The notes under the pieces are model-generated. The model saw nothing but the letters and a program-made list of their open reading frames with translations, made no database searches and had not been told where the DNA came from. This document shows, piece by piece, positions 16,284 through 24,110 of a stretch of 64,000 nucleotides of DNA; positions within the stretch are counted from its first letter, which is position 1, and every line of letters starts with the position of its first letter. The stretch is taken from NCBI RefSeq assembly GCF_018137985.1, contig NZ_CP073084.1:806001-870000 (forward strand). The letters run 5' to 3'. The position numbers were made by a program, and so were the translations under genes. The stretch comes from Streptococcus oriscaviae. Lineage in GTDB: Bacteria > Bacillota > Bacilli > Lactobacillales > Streptococcaceae.

Positions 16284-16500
16284 ACTGCCTCTCACAAATG
16301 AGACACAAGAAAACACTCCTATTGAAATCTAGTCAACTAGAAGCAGGAGTGTTTTCTTATGCCTATTCGGCAGAAACTAAGTTAGCCTACATCGGAATGA
16401 AGAAGGCTGGTAAGTTCAATAGGATTATCATGGAGACCTTGGGAATGAAGAATGGTTGTCAGGTCCAAACTTGGATGAGATGGCTTGAAAATATAACCTG
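16284..16500 (+). mobile_element. Remnant of an IS3-family element (orfA N-terminus)
   Basis: Between two intact genes lies a non-functional fragment. From about 16349 one frame encodes FSYAYSAETKLAYIGMKK and then the helix-turn-helix-like AGKFNRIIMETLGMKNG, ending WMRW, resembling the first 45 residues of streptococcal IS3-family OrfA. The reading stops being transposase-like at about 16490 and runs into the next gene; orfB, the right end and clear target duplications are missing. Upstream are TCTCA/TGAGA (16290-16303) and a strong hairpin. Family assignment is from memory of similar proteins. Confidence 0.6.
16307..16358. repeat. 14-bp-stem hairpin at the IS remnant
   Basis: AAGAAAACACTCCT (16307-16320) pairs perfectly with AGGAGTGTTTTCTT (16345-16358). 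The right arm covers the presumed start of the transposase frame. Insertion sequences often carry such a hairpin to block translation from outside transcripts; here it may also end transcription of the ABC ATPase gene. Confidence 0.7.
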
Positions 16501-16502
16501 CA

Positions 16503-16922
16503 TCATTTCATCCCAACCATCCGAGCGGGAATGCCATGACGCTCCAGTCTTGCCATGAGGAGTTGAATCGTTTGGTCCATCTCTTCTTTTGTCGACTTGG
16601 CTACAATCTTTTGGTGAAGGACACTACTATCAAAGTAATAGCGACGGCTGGTACGGCCATTCTTTTTGATGATCCGTAGCTGGCCTGCGAAGTTGGTAAA
16701 GCCTGATTTGGTGGTGGCAAATCTCGAAAACTCTACTCGTTCGATCTCTTCCAAGGGATAGGTGATTGGAAAAGCTGCCTGAATGGTCAATTTGCCATCA
16801 GAAATCAAAAAAACATCATAGAAGCCCTGGCCCTGCTTGCCTTTTCTGAGGGAGAAAAACAAGAAAACCACCCGCAAAACAAAGATCAGGCCAAAGAGCA
16901 TGAGCATCCAATTTCCAAACAT
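16503..16922 (-). CDS. Small membrane protein, PH-like domain
   Basis: 139 aa, no recognised family name. One N-terminal hydrophobic helix (about residues 5-27) is followed by a basic stretch (RKGKQGQG) and a soluble beta-rich domain (YDVFLISDGKLTIQAAFPITYPLEEIERVEFS) that looks like the bacterial PH-like fold found behind a membrane helix. The gene is alone between the IS remnant and the MqsRA-like pair and its 3' end is next to the remnant, so the C-terminus could have been altered by the insertion. Function unknown. Confidence 0.6.
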   Translation of the reverse strand: MFGNWMLMLFGLIFVLRVVFLFFSLRKGKQGQGFYDVFLISDGKLTIQAAFPITYPLEEIERVEFSRFATTKSGFTNFAGQLRIIKKNGRTSRRYYFDSSVLHQKIVAKSTKEEMDQTIQLLMARLERHGIPARMVGMK

Positions 16923-17063
16923 TCTTTGAAACTCCTTTTCTACAAATTCTCAGTTTATTTATCTGCATGTGACTCTTAAACCTCCCCCGCCTCCATCTCT
17001 CTTAGAGAATAGGATTCCAGTTTGTTGACATTGGTGCGGAGGAAGTACGCTTTTGGGCTGTTT

Positions 17064-18059
17064 TTAAAAATGAAGGCGGGAAAATCGTTCATTCGAGTAG
17101 GCAGCTATGTCATCAACCGTCAGCATATCATATTTATCCTTTACTCTCTCGAAGAAATCTGCAATCAGTTTTTTTTCGATAACAGCAGCTGAGGCTTCAT
17201 CTTCTTTCAAATCTCCACGCGTTAGTAGCCAAGGGCTCTCTTCGTGAGTGAATTTTTCTAAAACCTTCCCGTTATAGACACTAAGGTGGTAGATAACACT
17301 GTCCAACACTTGGATTTCCTGATCAGTAAAACAGTGCCTATAATCATAGTCGCTTTCTAGCACAATCGGTTGCCAGCCAAATTCCTGGTATTTTTCATAA
17401 ATATCTCGATAGACTGGACCATGAACCCAACTCTCACAATCACTTTGGAACATAAATTCCCCCGTAAAGGCAACAGAAAAACCTTGAACATAATACAAGA
17501 GTTTCTGCAGTGCTAAAGGAGTAATTTCGTTATTTTTTGATAATAAATAATTGGCAGCCAAATGCTCTTTCGGCACCTCTCCGTCTGCTATGAGTTTTTC
17601 TGTCGCTTTGAGACTTTTTTCATACGTTGGAGAACTTAAGCTCCCTTTTGCATCTTTTAACAAGGTCAAAAAATAATCTGGCTCTTTAGAAATGCGGTAA
17701 AGAGTCTCAGAATAGGAGCGTTTGGGGAGGTCTCCTTTTAAGTAACGTGGGATGGTATTGATGCCCCAGCCCAGCAATTCCGACAAAGGCTTGGCACCAA
17801 TGGCGTATTTTTTCAAAAGACTCGTTATCTCTGCAATAGAAATTAAGTCATTAGCCTTCCGATAGGCGTCATAGAGGGCCTGCCTATTTGCAGTGTCTAT
17901 ATCTTCCACAAAAACAGGCTGCGTACAAGCATCACAAAAAGCCTCCTTACCCAGGAAGGTATAGTCTGTTCCTTTTAATTTCCGTGTCATTTCACGCTCT
18001 TCAATATGATAAGTAACATCGTCTAAACAATGTTCACAAAATATTTTTTTTTCTGCCAT
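17064..18059 (-). CDS. MqsA-like antitoxin fused to a Panacea (DUF4065) domain
   Basis: 331 aa. Residues 1-70 form an MqsA/YgiT-type zinc finger: Cys8, Cys11, Cys42, Cys45, with the same 31-residue gap between pairs as E. coli MqsA. A helix-turn-helix region follows (about 75-135, LSELLGWGINTIPRYLKG). Residues about 165-300 match the Panacea/SocA (DUF4065) domain (LALQKLLYYVQGFSVAF, SWVHGPVYRDIYEKYQEFGW). It lies 15 bp after the MqsR-like toxin, in toxin-first order as in mqsRA. Zinc finger and Panacea are the expected toxin-neutralising parts; the HTH should bind the operon promoter. Confidence 0.85.
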   Translation of the reverse strand: MAEKKIFCEHCLDDVTYHIEEREMTRKLKGTDYTFLGKEAFCDACTQPVFVEDIDTANRQALYDAYRKANDLISIAEITSLLKKYAIGAKPLSELLGWGINTIPRYLKGDLPKRSYSETLYRISKEPDYFLTLLKDAKGSLSSPTYEKSLKATEKLIADGEVPKEHLAANYLLSKNNEITPLALQKLLYYVQGFSVAFTGEFMFQSDCESWVHGPVYRDIYEKYQEFGWQPIVLESDYDYRHCFTDQEIQVLDSVIYHLSVYNGKVLEKFTHEESPWLLTRGDLKEDEASAAVIEKKLIADFFERVKDKYDMLTVDDIAAYSNERFSRLHF

Positions 18060-18074
18060 GATAGACTCAACTCC

Positions 18075-18482
18075 TTATTTCTTGAAATAATAACTCATCG
18101 GCCTTTCGGCCTCATGAAAGGAAACCACAATTGTTTTTAAACCCGTTGTTTTACTGGAGGCAAGGACAAATTTTGCATAAACTTGGACCTGTCTTTCGTC
18201 ACCAAAAACATCTGTTAACAGAAAGCACGGACCAAATATAAAATAATCATCATGATTCTGATAAACATTTGGAGACTGAACACAGGCACAAAAATCACGA
18301 ACCTCTATTTTAAGTATTAATTGCTTGCGCTTTTCTTTATCCAAATTAAATTCATCCGCAAATTCATCATTCTTCACCCTATTCTCACCAGTACTAATGA
18401 TAAATTTGTTCTGAGAAACGAGATCCTTGATTTGACCCAATACCTCTTCAATCTCTTGCTTTGAATATTTCTGTACTGACAA
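18075..18482 (-). CDS. MqsR-family toxin (predicted mRNA interferase), TTG start
   Basis: 135 aa. The core parallels E. coli MqsR: NDEFADEFNLDKEKRKQLILKIEVRDF, then a strand-rich half ending IVVSFHEAE, compared with VLIVSFKEK at the end of MqsR. MqsR is a RelE-fold RNase that cuts mRNA at GCU. The likely start is TTG at 18482 with AAAGGAG six nt ahead; a weak start would keep toxin low. First gene of a two-gene operon with its antitoxin. Homology is by pattern, not alignment, so activity remains to be shown. Confidence 0.75.
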   Translation of the reverse strand: MSVQKYSKQEIEEVLGQIKDLVSQNKFIISTGENRVKNDEFADEFNLDKEKRKQLILKIEVRDFCACVQSPNVYQNHDDYFIFGPCFLLTDVFGDERQVQVYAKFVLASSKTTGLKTIVVSFHEAERPMSYYFKK

Positions 18483-18505
18483 CTCACTCTCCTTTACCAG
18501 GTCAG

Positions 18506-18542
18506 TATTTCTATAAATAGTTTATCATTTTGGGGGTGTAAA
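18506..18542 (-). promoter_or_regulatory. Promoter and candidate operator of the MqsRA-like operon
   Basis: Minus strand TTTACA (18537-18542), 17-bp spacer, TATTTA (18514-18519). The inverted repeat TATTT-N4-AAATA (18506-18519) covers the minus-10, a good place for autorepression by the antitoxin. It is not the AACCT-AGGTT palindrome of E. coli MqsA. Confidence 0.5.
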
Positions 18543-18549
18543 CGCAAAA

Positions 18550-18583
18550 CAAAAGTACCATTTTTATAAAAATGGTGCTTTTG
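18550..18583. terminator. Long hairpin terminator
   Basis: 17-bp stem (18550-18566 with 18567-18583 after a tight turn, one wobble) bounded by CAAAAG and CTTTTG. It lies between mnmM and the toxin operon, both on the minus strand, and should end the mnmM transcript. Confidence 0.7.
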
Positions 18584-18632
18584 TAAGATAAAAATACTTT
18601 ATTCTCAGTGCCATTCTCAAGCTTTTTCTCTC

Positions 18633-19205
18633 TTAAAAACGATCGTAGAAGGGGTCGTCTGTTGATTTGATTTTTTCAATCATGACCAACAGCGGTGGGG
18701 TATTGATTTGATTGAGCGGTTCATAGAGCATTACTGTGAAGTAGTTCTGGTCCAAAGCACTCACATAGTCCAACACCTCTACTTTTTCTAGCTTCCCTGC
18801 CTCATGGCCCGGATAGATAACAATAGAAACCCGACCACCAACAGACAAAATATTTAAGACCTGTTCAATGGCATCTATTGTCGTATCGTAGCGAGTTGTG
18901 ATAGACTTATCCCCGTTTGGTAAATAGCCTAAGTTAAAAATAGCCACTTTACAGCCCAAGATATAGTGATTGATATTCTGGTGACCAGACCAAAAGAGCC
19001 GTACGTTGTCTAAACCTTCCGCATCTGCTCGATTTCGCGTATTTTGCAAGGCTTCAAACTGCACATCAAAGGCAAATACTTCCTTTGCTCTCTTGGCTAA
19101 AAAGACCGTATCATGACCATTTCCCATGGTCGCATCCAGTGCATAATCGTTTTTTGTCAAGATTTCAGCCAAAAAAGCATGGGCCATTTCTAAGGGTTTT
19201 AACAT
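18633..19205 (-). CDS. mnmM: tRNA 5-(aminomethyl)-2-thiouridine methyltransferase
   Basis: 190-aa class I SAM methyltransferase of the YtqB family: SAM-binding loop ALDATMGNGHDTVFLA (about 22-37), acidic loop AFDVQ, and the NLGYLPNGDK signature (about 91-100) that marks this family. YtqB was identified as MnmM, which makes the last step of mnm5s2U in the tRNA wobble position in Gram-positive bacteria. The start overlaps the end of the radical SAM gene by 7 bp, the same pairing as ytqA-ytqB in Bacillus. Confidence 0.88.
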   Translation of the reverse strand: MLKPLEMAHAFLAEILTKNDYALDATMGNGHDTVFLAKRAKEVFAFDVQFEALQNTRNRADAEGLDNVRLFWSGHQNINHYILGCKVAIFNLGYLPNGDKSITTRYDTTIDAIEQVLNILSVGGRVSIVIYPGHEAGKLEKVEVLDYVSALDQNYFTVMLYEPLNQINTPPLLVMIEKIKSTDDPFYDRF

Positions 19206-20134
19206 AGGGTAATCCTTTCTTCTACTTTACATCCTTGGTAGGAGCCGCGTCGCTCCATTTCTTTGTCAATAGCATTGAGCACCTCCCACTTATTAAGGCT
19301 CCACATGGGGCCAATCAAGAGATGGGGCGGAGCATCACCTGTGAGCCGGTGAATCACAATGTGTTGGGGAATAATCTCTAGCTGGTCACAAATCAGATTG
19401 ACATAGGCCTCCTGACTGAGAAGCTGCAATCGTCCTTCATGATAATCTCGTTGCATGCGGGTATTGGTCATCAGATGGAGAAGGTGAAGTTTCAAGCCCT
19501 GAATGTCTGCATCTCGTACGCAACGCCGGACATTTTCCACCATCATTTCGTGGCTTTCACCAGGAAGACCGTTGATTAAATGAGCCACTACTTCAATCTT
19601 GGGATACTGCCGCAGGCGCTTGACCGCATCCACGAAGGTCTGGTAGTCATGGGCACGATTGATCCGCTCCGAGGTTTCTTCGTAGGTTGTCTGAAGTCCC
19701 AACTCAACAGTCACATGCATCCGCTCGGATAATTCTGCCAGATAGGCAATGGTGTCATCCGGTAAGCAATCCGGCCGGGTACCAATGTTGATTCCCACCA
19801 CACCCGGTTCGTTGATGGCTTGCTCGTAGCGCTCTCGCAGAACAGCCACATCCGCATGGGTATTGGTAAAGTTCTGAAAATAGACCAGATATTTTTTGAC
19901 CTCGGGCCACTTGCGGTGCATAAAATCAACTTCCTGATAAAATTGCTCCACAATCGGCGCATCTGGAGCCACAATCGCATCTCCTGAACCAGACACTGTG
20001 CAGAAGGTGCAGCCACCTTTCGCCACCGTTCCATCGCGATTGGGGCAATCAAATCCCGCATCAATGGGTACCTTAAAAATCTTTTCACCGAAAAGTTTCC
20101 GGTAGTGTTCATTGAGTGTCTTGTAACGTTTCAT
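19199..20134 (-). CDS. ytqA: TIGR01212 family radical SAM protein (YtqA), predicted leaderless
   Basis: 311 aa from ATG 20134. Cluster cysteines Cys30, Cys42 and Cys45 are spaced CX11CX2C (CPNRDGTVAKGGCTFC), as in the TIGR01212/Elp3-like branch; GINIGTRPDCL and VELGLQTTYEET are further radical SAM motifs. Its substrate is not established; its neighbour mnmM suggests a link to wobble uridine modification. A longer in-frame reading upstream crosses the promoter and a TetR gene. The extended minus-10 lies only 6 nt before the ATG. Confidence 0.85.
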   Translation of the reverse strand: MKRYKTLNEHYRKLFGEKIFKVPIDAGFDCPNRDGTVAKGGCTFCTVSGSGDAIVAPDAPIVEQFYQEVDFMHRKWPEVKKYLVYFQNFTNTHADVAVLRERYEQAINEPGVVGINIGTRPDCLPDDTIAYLAELSERMHVTVELGLQTTYEETSERINRAHDYQTFVDAVKRLRQYPKIEVVAHLINGLPGESHEMMVENVRRCVRDADIQGLKLHLLHLMTNTRMQRDYHEGRLQLLSQEAYVNLICDQLEIIPQHIVIHRLTGDAPPHLLIGPMWSLNKWEVLNAIDKEMERRGSYQGCKVEERITLC

Positions 20135-20140
20135 TTTCCT

Positions 20141-20151
20141 ATTGTACCATA
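20141..20151 (-). promoter_or_regulatory. Leaderless-type extended minus-10 of ytqA
   Basis: TATGG-TACAAT on the minus strand (TACAAT at 20141-20146), then AGGAAA and ATG. The AGGA is too near the ATG to act as a normal Shine-Dalgarno. No good minus-35 at 17 bp, but the TRTG extension can replace it. Confidence 0.55.
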
Positions 20152-20154
20152 ATT

Positions 20155-20676
20155 TTATCCTAAAAGGGTCAAGTAATAGCGCGTTAATGTTTTTTCGTTC
20201 ACTTTTTGCCGCTGCTGCAACCACCACGTCACCGTTTCGATAAAGCTGCTCGTCACATAATGCACCAAAAAATCTTCTGGTAAATCAGCCTTATCTTTCA
20301 GATAGTTCTCGCGCACCAAGGGGTAGACATCGTGAACAAGCTCCGCCTTTAATTCTTGCAAAAAATAAGGATTGCGCGACAAGAGCAGGGAGGCTACCCG
20401 ATCCTGATTGAGCCGGAAATGCTTGAAAATGTGGGCTAATAGCTCCTCCAAATCCCCCCTTTCTCCCTGCCTTTCAAAAAGATGGTGAAAGAGATCCTGA
20501 CAAAGTTCTTCTAGAAGGGCCTCTTTGCTCTCATAATGGGAATAAAAAGTTGAACGACCAACATTCGCCACATCAATGACATCCTGAACTCGTATCGCTT
20601 CATAGCCCTTCTTATTTATTAGTTCGATAAAAGCATGATAAATTGCTTTTTTTGTTTTTGCAATCCGTCTGTCCAT
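20155..20676 (-). CDS. TetR/AcrR-family regulator
   Basis: 173 aa with a TetR N-terminal helix-turn-helix (about residues 10-57: AIYHAFIELINKKGYEAIRVQDVIDVANVGRSTFYSHYESKE is the region, key motif STFYSHY) and an all-helical C-terminal domain of the DhaS-like type (TetR_C_8). Divergent from a CDF metal exporter with 135 bp between, so it may regulate that gene and itself. Partial inverted repeats in the gap (20702-20718) are candidate operators. Effector unknown. Confidence 0.85.
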   Translation of the reverse strand: MDRRIAKTKKAIYHAFIELINKKGYEAIRVQDVIDVANVGRSTFYSHYESKEALLEELCQDLFHHLFERQGERGDLEELLAHIFKHFRLNQDRVASLLLSRNPYFLQELKAELVHDVYPLVRENYLKDKADLPEDFLVHYVTSSFIETVTWWLQQRQKVNEKTLTRYYLTLLG

Positions 20677-20701
20677 AGCCGTACATTTGAAACATTTTGT
20701 T

Positions 20702-20718
20702 CAGAAATAAACATTCTG
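20702..20718. promoter_or_regulatory. Candidate TetR operator
   Basis: CAGAA-N7-TTCTG in the divergent region between the TetR gene and the CDF gene; a looser TGAA-N8-TTCA dyad lies at 20687-20702. Five-base arms only, so this is a suggestion. Confidence 0.3.
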
Positions 20719-20811
20719 TCCTATTTGTTTCTGGTATTCCTTCCGTTTTTTGTAGATAATAGAGGTGAAGAAGGTCTTCTATTCGTCTATTATACCAAAA
20801 AGGAGAATGTC

Positions 20812-21702
20812 ATGTCCTCTAGCAAAAAAATGATGCTTGCTTTTTTCCTCAATCTTGGCTTTGCCCTGATTGAAGGTGTTTTTGGTTTTTTGTTTAACTC
20901 CAGCGCAGTTCTTGCAGATGCAGTTCATGATCTGGGAGATGCCTTGGCTATTGGAACAGCCGCCTTTCTGGAGCGCTTTTCTCATAAGAAGGCCGACCTG
21001 CGTTATAGTCTGGGCTACAAACGCTTCAGCTTGCTCGGAGCCATGGTGACTTCTGCTATTCTCATCAGCGGTTCCAGCCTTATCCTCGTGGAAAACATTC
21101 CAAAACTGTGGGCACCCGAACCCGTCAACCATCGGGGGATGCTGCTGCTTGGCATTCTTGCCATCCTCATCAATCTGACTGCCAGTTTCATCATCCGCAA
21201 GGGGCAGACCCGCAATGAGGCCATCCTCAGCCTGCACTTTTTAGAAGATATTCTGGGCTGGCTGGCCGTCATCCTTGTTTCGATTCTACTGGAATTTACA
21301 GACTGGTACTTCCTAGACCCACTGTTATCTCTTATCATCGCTGGTTTTATCCTGTCAAAAGCCCTGCCGCAAGCCTATTCTACTCTCAAAATTTTCTTGG
21401 AAGCCGTACCCGAGGGCATCGATCTTCATCAGCTACGCCAACAAGTTAGTCAGTTAGAAACGGTAGAACAAGTCTATCAAATCAATGTCTGGACCATGGA
21501 CGGACTCAATCACTATGCCAGCATCCACATTCGCCCCAAAGCTGATGTTCAGGAAGCTTTTTGCAAGAAAGCCATTCGCCAGATTTTTGAGAACCAGTCT
21601 ATCTACCAAGTCACCATCGAAATTGATTGGTCTGAAGCAGAGCACCTCGCACACGACAAGGAACGTCCACAATCTGCTAATCACTCCCATCACCATCATT
21701 GA
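20812..21702 (+). CDS. Cation diffusion facilitator family metal exporter
   Basis: 296 aa from ATG 20812 (AAGGAG eight nt ahead). Six hydrophobic helices in the first 200 residues; the HD-type metal site is visible as DAVHDLGD in helix 2 and HFLEDILGW in helix 5. The C-terminal cytoplasmic domain carries a swivel ASIHIRP and ends in a His-rich tail (HSHHHH). CDF proteins export Zn, Mn, Co or Cd in exchange for protons; DxxHD...HxxxD fits zinc-type sites, but the metal is inferred. Divergent TetR regulator. Confidence 0.88.
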   Translation: MSSSKKMMLAFFLNLGFALIEGVFGFLFNSSAVLADAVHDLGDALAIGTAAFLERFSHKKADLRYSLGYKRFSLLGAMVTSAILISGSSLILVENIPKLWAPEPVNHRGMLLLGILAILINLTASFIIRKGQTRNEAILSLHFLEDILGWLAVILVSILLEFTDWYFLDPLLSLIIAGFILSKALPQAYSTLKIFLEAVPEGIDLHQLRQQVSQLETVEQVYQINVWTMDGLNHYASIHIRPKADVQEAFCKKAIRQIFENQSIYQVTIEIDWSEAEHLAHDKERPQSANHSHHHH

Positions 21703-21775
21703 TGCTGGACGAGTTTGTCTTTAGGGGAATCATTTTTTCATATCAAGCAAGTTTGTTTTATTTTTCCTATCTGTT

Positions 21776-21783
21776 TACGAATA
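21776..21783 (+). promoter_or_regulatory. ComX cin-box of the prepilin peptidase gene
   Basis: TACGAATA preceded by T-rich sequence, an exact streptococcal cin-box (combox). It places the gene in the late competence regulon. Only 7 nt separate it from ATG 21791. Confidence 0.85.
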
Positions 21784-21790
21784 AATGGGT

Positions 21791-22438
21791 ATGAAGATTC
21801 TATTACTTTCTTTTTTAGGTGCGTCTTTGGGTTCTTTTCTGGGTCTGGTTATCGACCGTTTCCCTGAACAATCCATTCTCTTTCCTGCCAGCCACTGCAA
21901 TCAGTGCAAGAAGCAGCTCAAGGCCTGGGATTTAATTCCTATTCTATCTCAGCTTATGAATCGCTCAAAATGCCGGTATTGCAAGGCAAAGATTCCTTAT
22001 TGGTACGGTGGCTTGGAGTTCCTTTCAGCCCTCTTGGTGATCTTGCTAGAATGGCAGCTCATCTCCTTCTTGGAGTTTGTTCTCCTAATCTGTGGTCTGG
22101 TGTTGACTATCTATGACATTAAACACCAAGAATATCCACTTATGGTCTGGTTGGTTCTGACAACCATTGCTCTTATCCTCAGTCAGCTCAATTGGCTTTT
22201 CTGTGGACTCTTGCTTCTGGCCTACCTAACAGAAAAGTTCCAGCTCAAAATTGGCTCTGGTGACTTTCTGTATTTGGCTAGTCTGGCCCTTTTCTTTGAC
22301 TTCAATCAACTCTTGTGGATTGTCCAAATCAGCAGTCTTTTAGGCTTAGTCGTCTTCTTTGTTTTTAAAACCAAGTCCCTGCCCTATGTTCCTTTTCTTT
22401 TCTTGGCCAGCCTCATGGTCTATCTTATCCCAACTTAA
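21791..22438 (+). CDS. pilD: Prepilin peptidase of the competence pilus (ComC/PilD)
   Basis: A24-type leader peptidase, 215 aa from ATG 21791. Two CXXC pairs in the N-terminal cytoplasmic loop (Cys36, Cys39, Cys61, Cys64), then about seven hydrophobic helices. The catalytic aspartates are in YDIKHQEYP and in GSGDFLYLA. It cuts and methylates ComG-type prepilins for the transformation pilus. An ATG at 21785 is also in frame but lies 1 nt after the cin-box; 21791 is better. No Shine-Dalgarno is seen, so the mRNA may be leaderless or nearly so. Confidence 0.9.
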   Translation: MKILLLSFLGASLGSFLGLVIDRFPEQSILFPASHCNQCKKQLKAWDLIPILSQLMNRSKCRYCKAKIPYWYGGLEFLSALLVILLEWQLISFLEFVLLICGLVLTIYDIKHQEYPLMVWLVLTTIALILSQLNWLFCGLLLLAYLTEKFQLKIGSGDFLYLASLALFFDFNQLLWIVQISSLLGLVVFFVFKTKSLPYVPFLFLASLMVYLIPT

Positions 22439-22464
22439 AAATCTGAGCAGGCGCTCAGATTTTT
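22436..22464. terminator. Bidirectional terminator
   Basis: AAAATCTGAGC / GCTCAGATTTT hairpin between the convergent pilD and trpB genes, with A and T runs on both sides. Confidence 0.85.
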
Positions 22465-23640
22465 TTACTTTCCTTCTAGATAATCGGCAATCGCTGCCAC
22501 ATCCTTGTCTCCGCGTCCAGATACGTTGATGAGGATAATCTTATCAGAAGCAAGCTGTGGCGCTAGCTTGATGGCTTCTGCAATGGCATGCGAACTTTCG
22601 ATGGCAGGAAGAATTCCTTCTGTCCGACTGAGAGTGAGAAGGGCATTGACCGCTTCATTATCGGTTGCAGCAACATAGTTAACTCTGCCTGTTTCCTTAT
22701 AGAAAGCATGTTCTGGGCCAACTCCTGGGTAGTCCAAACCAGCAGAGATAGAGTAGACAGGAGCAACTCCACCATTGGCATCAAAGAGCGAGATTGTCTT
22801 CATGCCATCGACTACACCGACACTCCCCTTGGTCATGGTGGCTGCGTGCTGGTCTGTATCCACACCTTTTCCGGCTGCTTCCACACCGATTAGCTTGACT
22901 GCTTCGTCTGCTATATACTGTGAAAAAGCCCCAATGGCGTTGGAACCACCACCTACACAGGCGATTACATAGTCTGGCAACCGGCCTTCCTTTTCCAGAA
23001 TCTGCCTGCGAGATTCGACACTGATGATTTTCTGAAATTCGTGCACAATGGTTGGGTAGGGATGAGGCCCCACAGCTGAACCAAGGACATAAAATGCCTC
23101 CAAATCCGCCATCCAAGCTCCGAAGGCAGCATCGACGGCCTCTTTGAGGGTCTGCGTGCCTTCTGTCACTGCATGAACACGCGCCCCCATCATCTCCATC
23201 CGGAAAACATTTAATCGCTGACGCTTAACGTCTTCAGCTCCCATGTAAATATCACAACCCAATCCAAAGCGGGCCGCAACTGCCGCGGTTGCCACCCCGT
23301 GCTGTCCTGCTCCTGTTTCTGCGATAACACGGGTCTTGCCCATACGTTTGGCAAGCAGAATCTGCCCGAGTACATTATTGAGTTTATGAGAGCCCAAATG
23401 GTTGAGGTCCTCTCGTTTAAGGTAAATCTTAGCTCCTCCCAACTCCTTGGTCAAAGACTCCGCAAAATAGAGTGGTGTTTCCCGGCCTGCATAATCTTTG
23501 AGGTAGCCATGGTATTCTGCTAAGAAGGTCGGGTCGTCCTTATACTGCTCAAAGGTCGCTTCCAATTCATCCAACAAGACCTGAATTGCCTCAGGTACGA
23601 AACTTCCGCCAAATTCTCCAAAATATCCTTTTTCTGCCAT
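22465..23640 (-). CDS. trpB: Tryptophan synthase beta chain, stand-alone
   Basis: 391 aa, normal TrpB1 length. The PLP lysine is Lys86 in [11 protein letters not shown], where canonical enzymes read [16 protein letters not shown] binds the PLP phosphate. It condenses indole and serine to tryptophan. There is no trpA or other trp gene beside it: upstream is a long T-box leader and downstream a terminator. A stand-alone trpB under tryptophan-tRNA control suggests indole salvage, but trpA might be elsewhere on the chromosome. RBS AGAGGCAGGA before the ATG. Confidence 0.92.
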   Translation of the reverse strand: MAEKGYFGEFGGSFVPEAIQVLLDELEATFEQYKDDPTFLAEYHGYLKDYAGRETPLYFAESLTKELGGAKIYLKREDLNHLGSHKLNNVLGQILLAKRMGKTRVIAETGAGQHGVATAAVAARFGLGCDIYMGAEDVKRQRLNVFRMEMMGARVHAVTEGTQTLKEAVDAAFGAWMADLEAFYVLGSAVGPHPYPTIVHEFQKIISVESRRQILEKEGRLPDYVIACVGGGSNAIGAFSQYIADEAVKLIGVEAAGKGVDTDQHAATMTKGSVGVVDGMKTISLFDANGGVAPVYSISAGLDYPGVGPEHAFYKETGRVNYVAATDNEAVNALLTLSRTEGILPAIESSHAIAEAIKLAPQLASDKIILINVSGRGDKDVAAIADYLEGK

Positions 23641-23740
23641 TTCCTGCCTCTTTCTCTATATTTCTTTCTGTGTGTACGCTACAAATCTTATCTCATGCGA
23701 CGCCATCGTTTCATTTTCAGGTCCTCTTTCTATGCAAAAA

Positions 23741-24007
23741 GCCCCCGCAGGTCAACCTGCGAGGGCGTCAATGGACACGGTGCCACCTCACTTATGGAGA
23801 ACAATCTCATTTCTCCATCTCTCTGTCTCCTCAACCAAGGAGTTGCACGGTAAGGGGTGCACAACCGAACTCTCATTGTTTCAAGTTCAAACACTATTGG
23901 TCTGCCTATCGGCAAGCCACACATCAGCCCATTTCATAAACAGCTGCCACCTGTTCACAATCACCACAGGCTCCCTGAAGACTGGCTGTTAATTACTTCT
24001 TCTGATT
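23741..24007 (-). ncRNA. T-box riboswitch, predicted tryptophan-specific
   Basis: The 470-bp gap upstream of trpB holds a T-box leader on the minus strand. The conserved T-box GAGGTGGCACCGTG is at 23776-23789, followed by a terminator (GCCCTCGCAGG / CCTGCGGGGGC, 23741-23767) with T5. The AG-rich AGTGTTTGAACTTGAAA and stem I precede it. A TGG triplet in GAAATGGGCTG (about 23935) is a suitable specifier, matching the trpB target. Transcript start about 24007. Uncharged tRNA-Trp would stabilise the antiterminator. Confidence 0.88.
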
Positions 24008-24013
24008 GGGGCT

Positions 24014-24042
24014 ATTATACACCTATTCAAAATCCCTGTCAA
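24014..24042 (-). promoter_or_regulatory. Promoter of the trpB T-box transcript
   Basis: Perfect consensus on the minus strand: TTGACA (24037-24042), 17-bp spacer, TATAAT (24014-24019). Confidence 0.9.
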
Positions 24043-24073
24043 GAATTTATCTAAATTTTCTAAAAATTTTTGC

Positions 24074-24110
24074 AAAAAGTAAAACACAGGTGAACGCTTG
24101 ATTCACCTGT
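24074..24110 (-). terminator. Terminator after the vanZ-like gene
   Basis: Stem ACAGGTGAA / TTCACCTGT (24086-24094, 24102-24110) followed by T-rich sequence on the minus strand. Confidence 0.75.

Noticed and set aside
19711..20112. Long open frame opposite in phase to ytqA, and many similar 60-150 codon frames in the window
   Set aside because: They lie fully inside well-supported genes in other frames, with no RBS and no recognisable domains.
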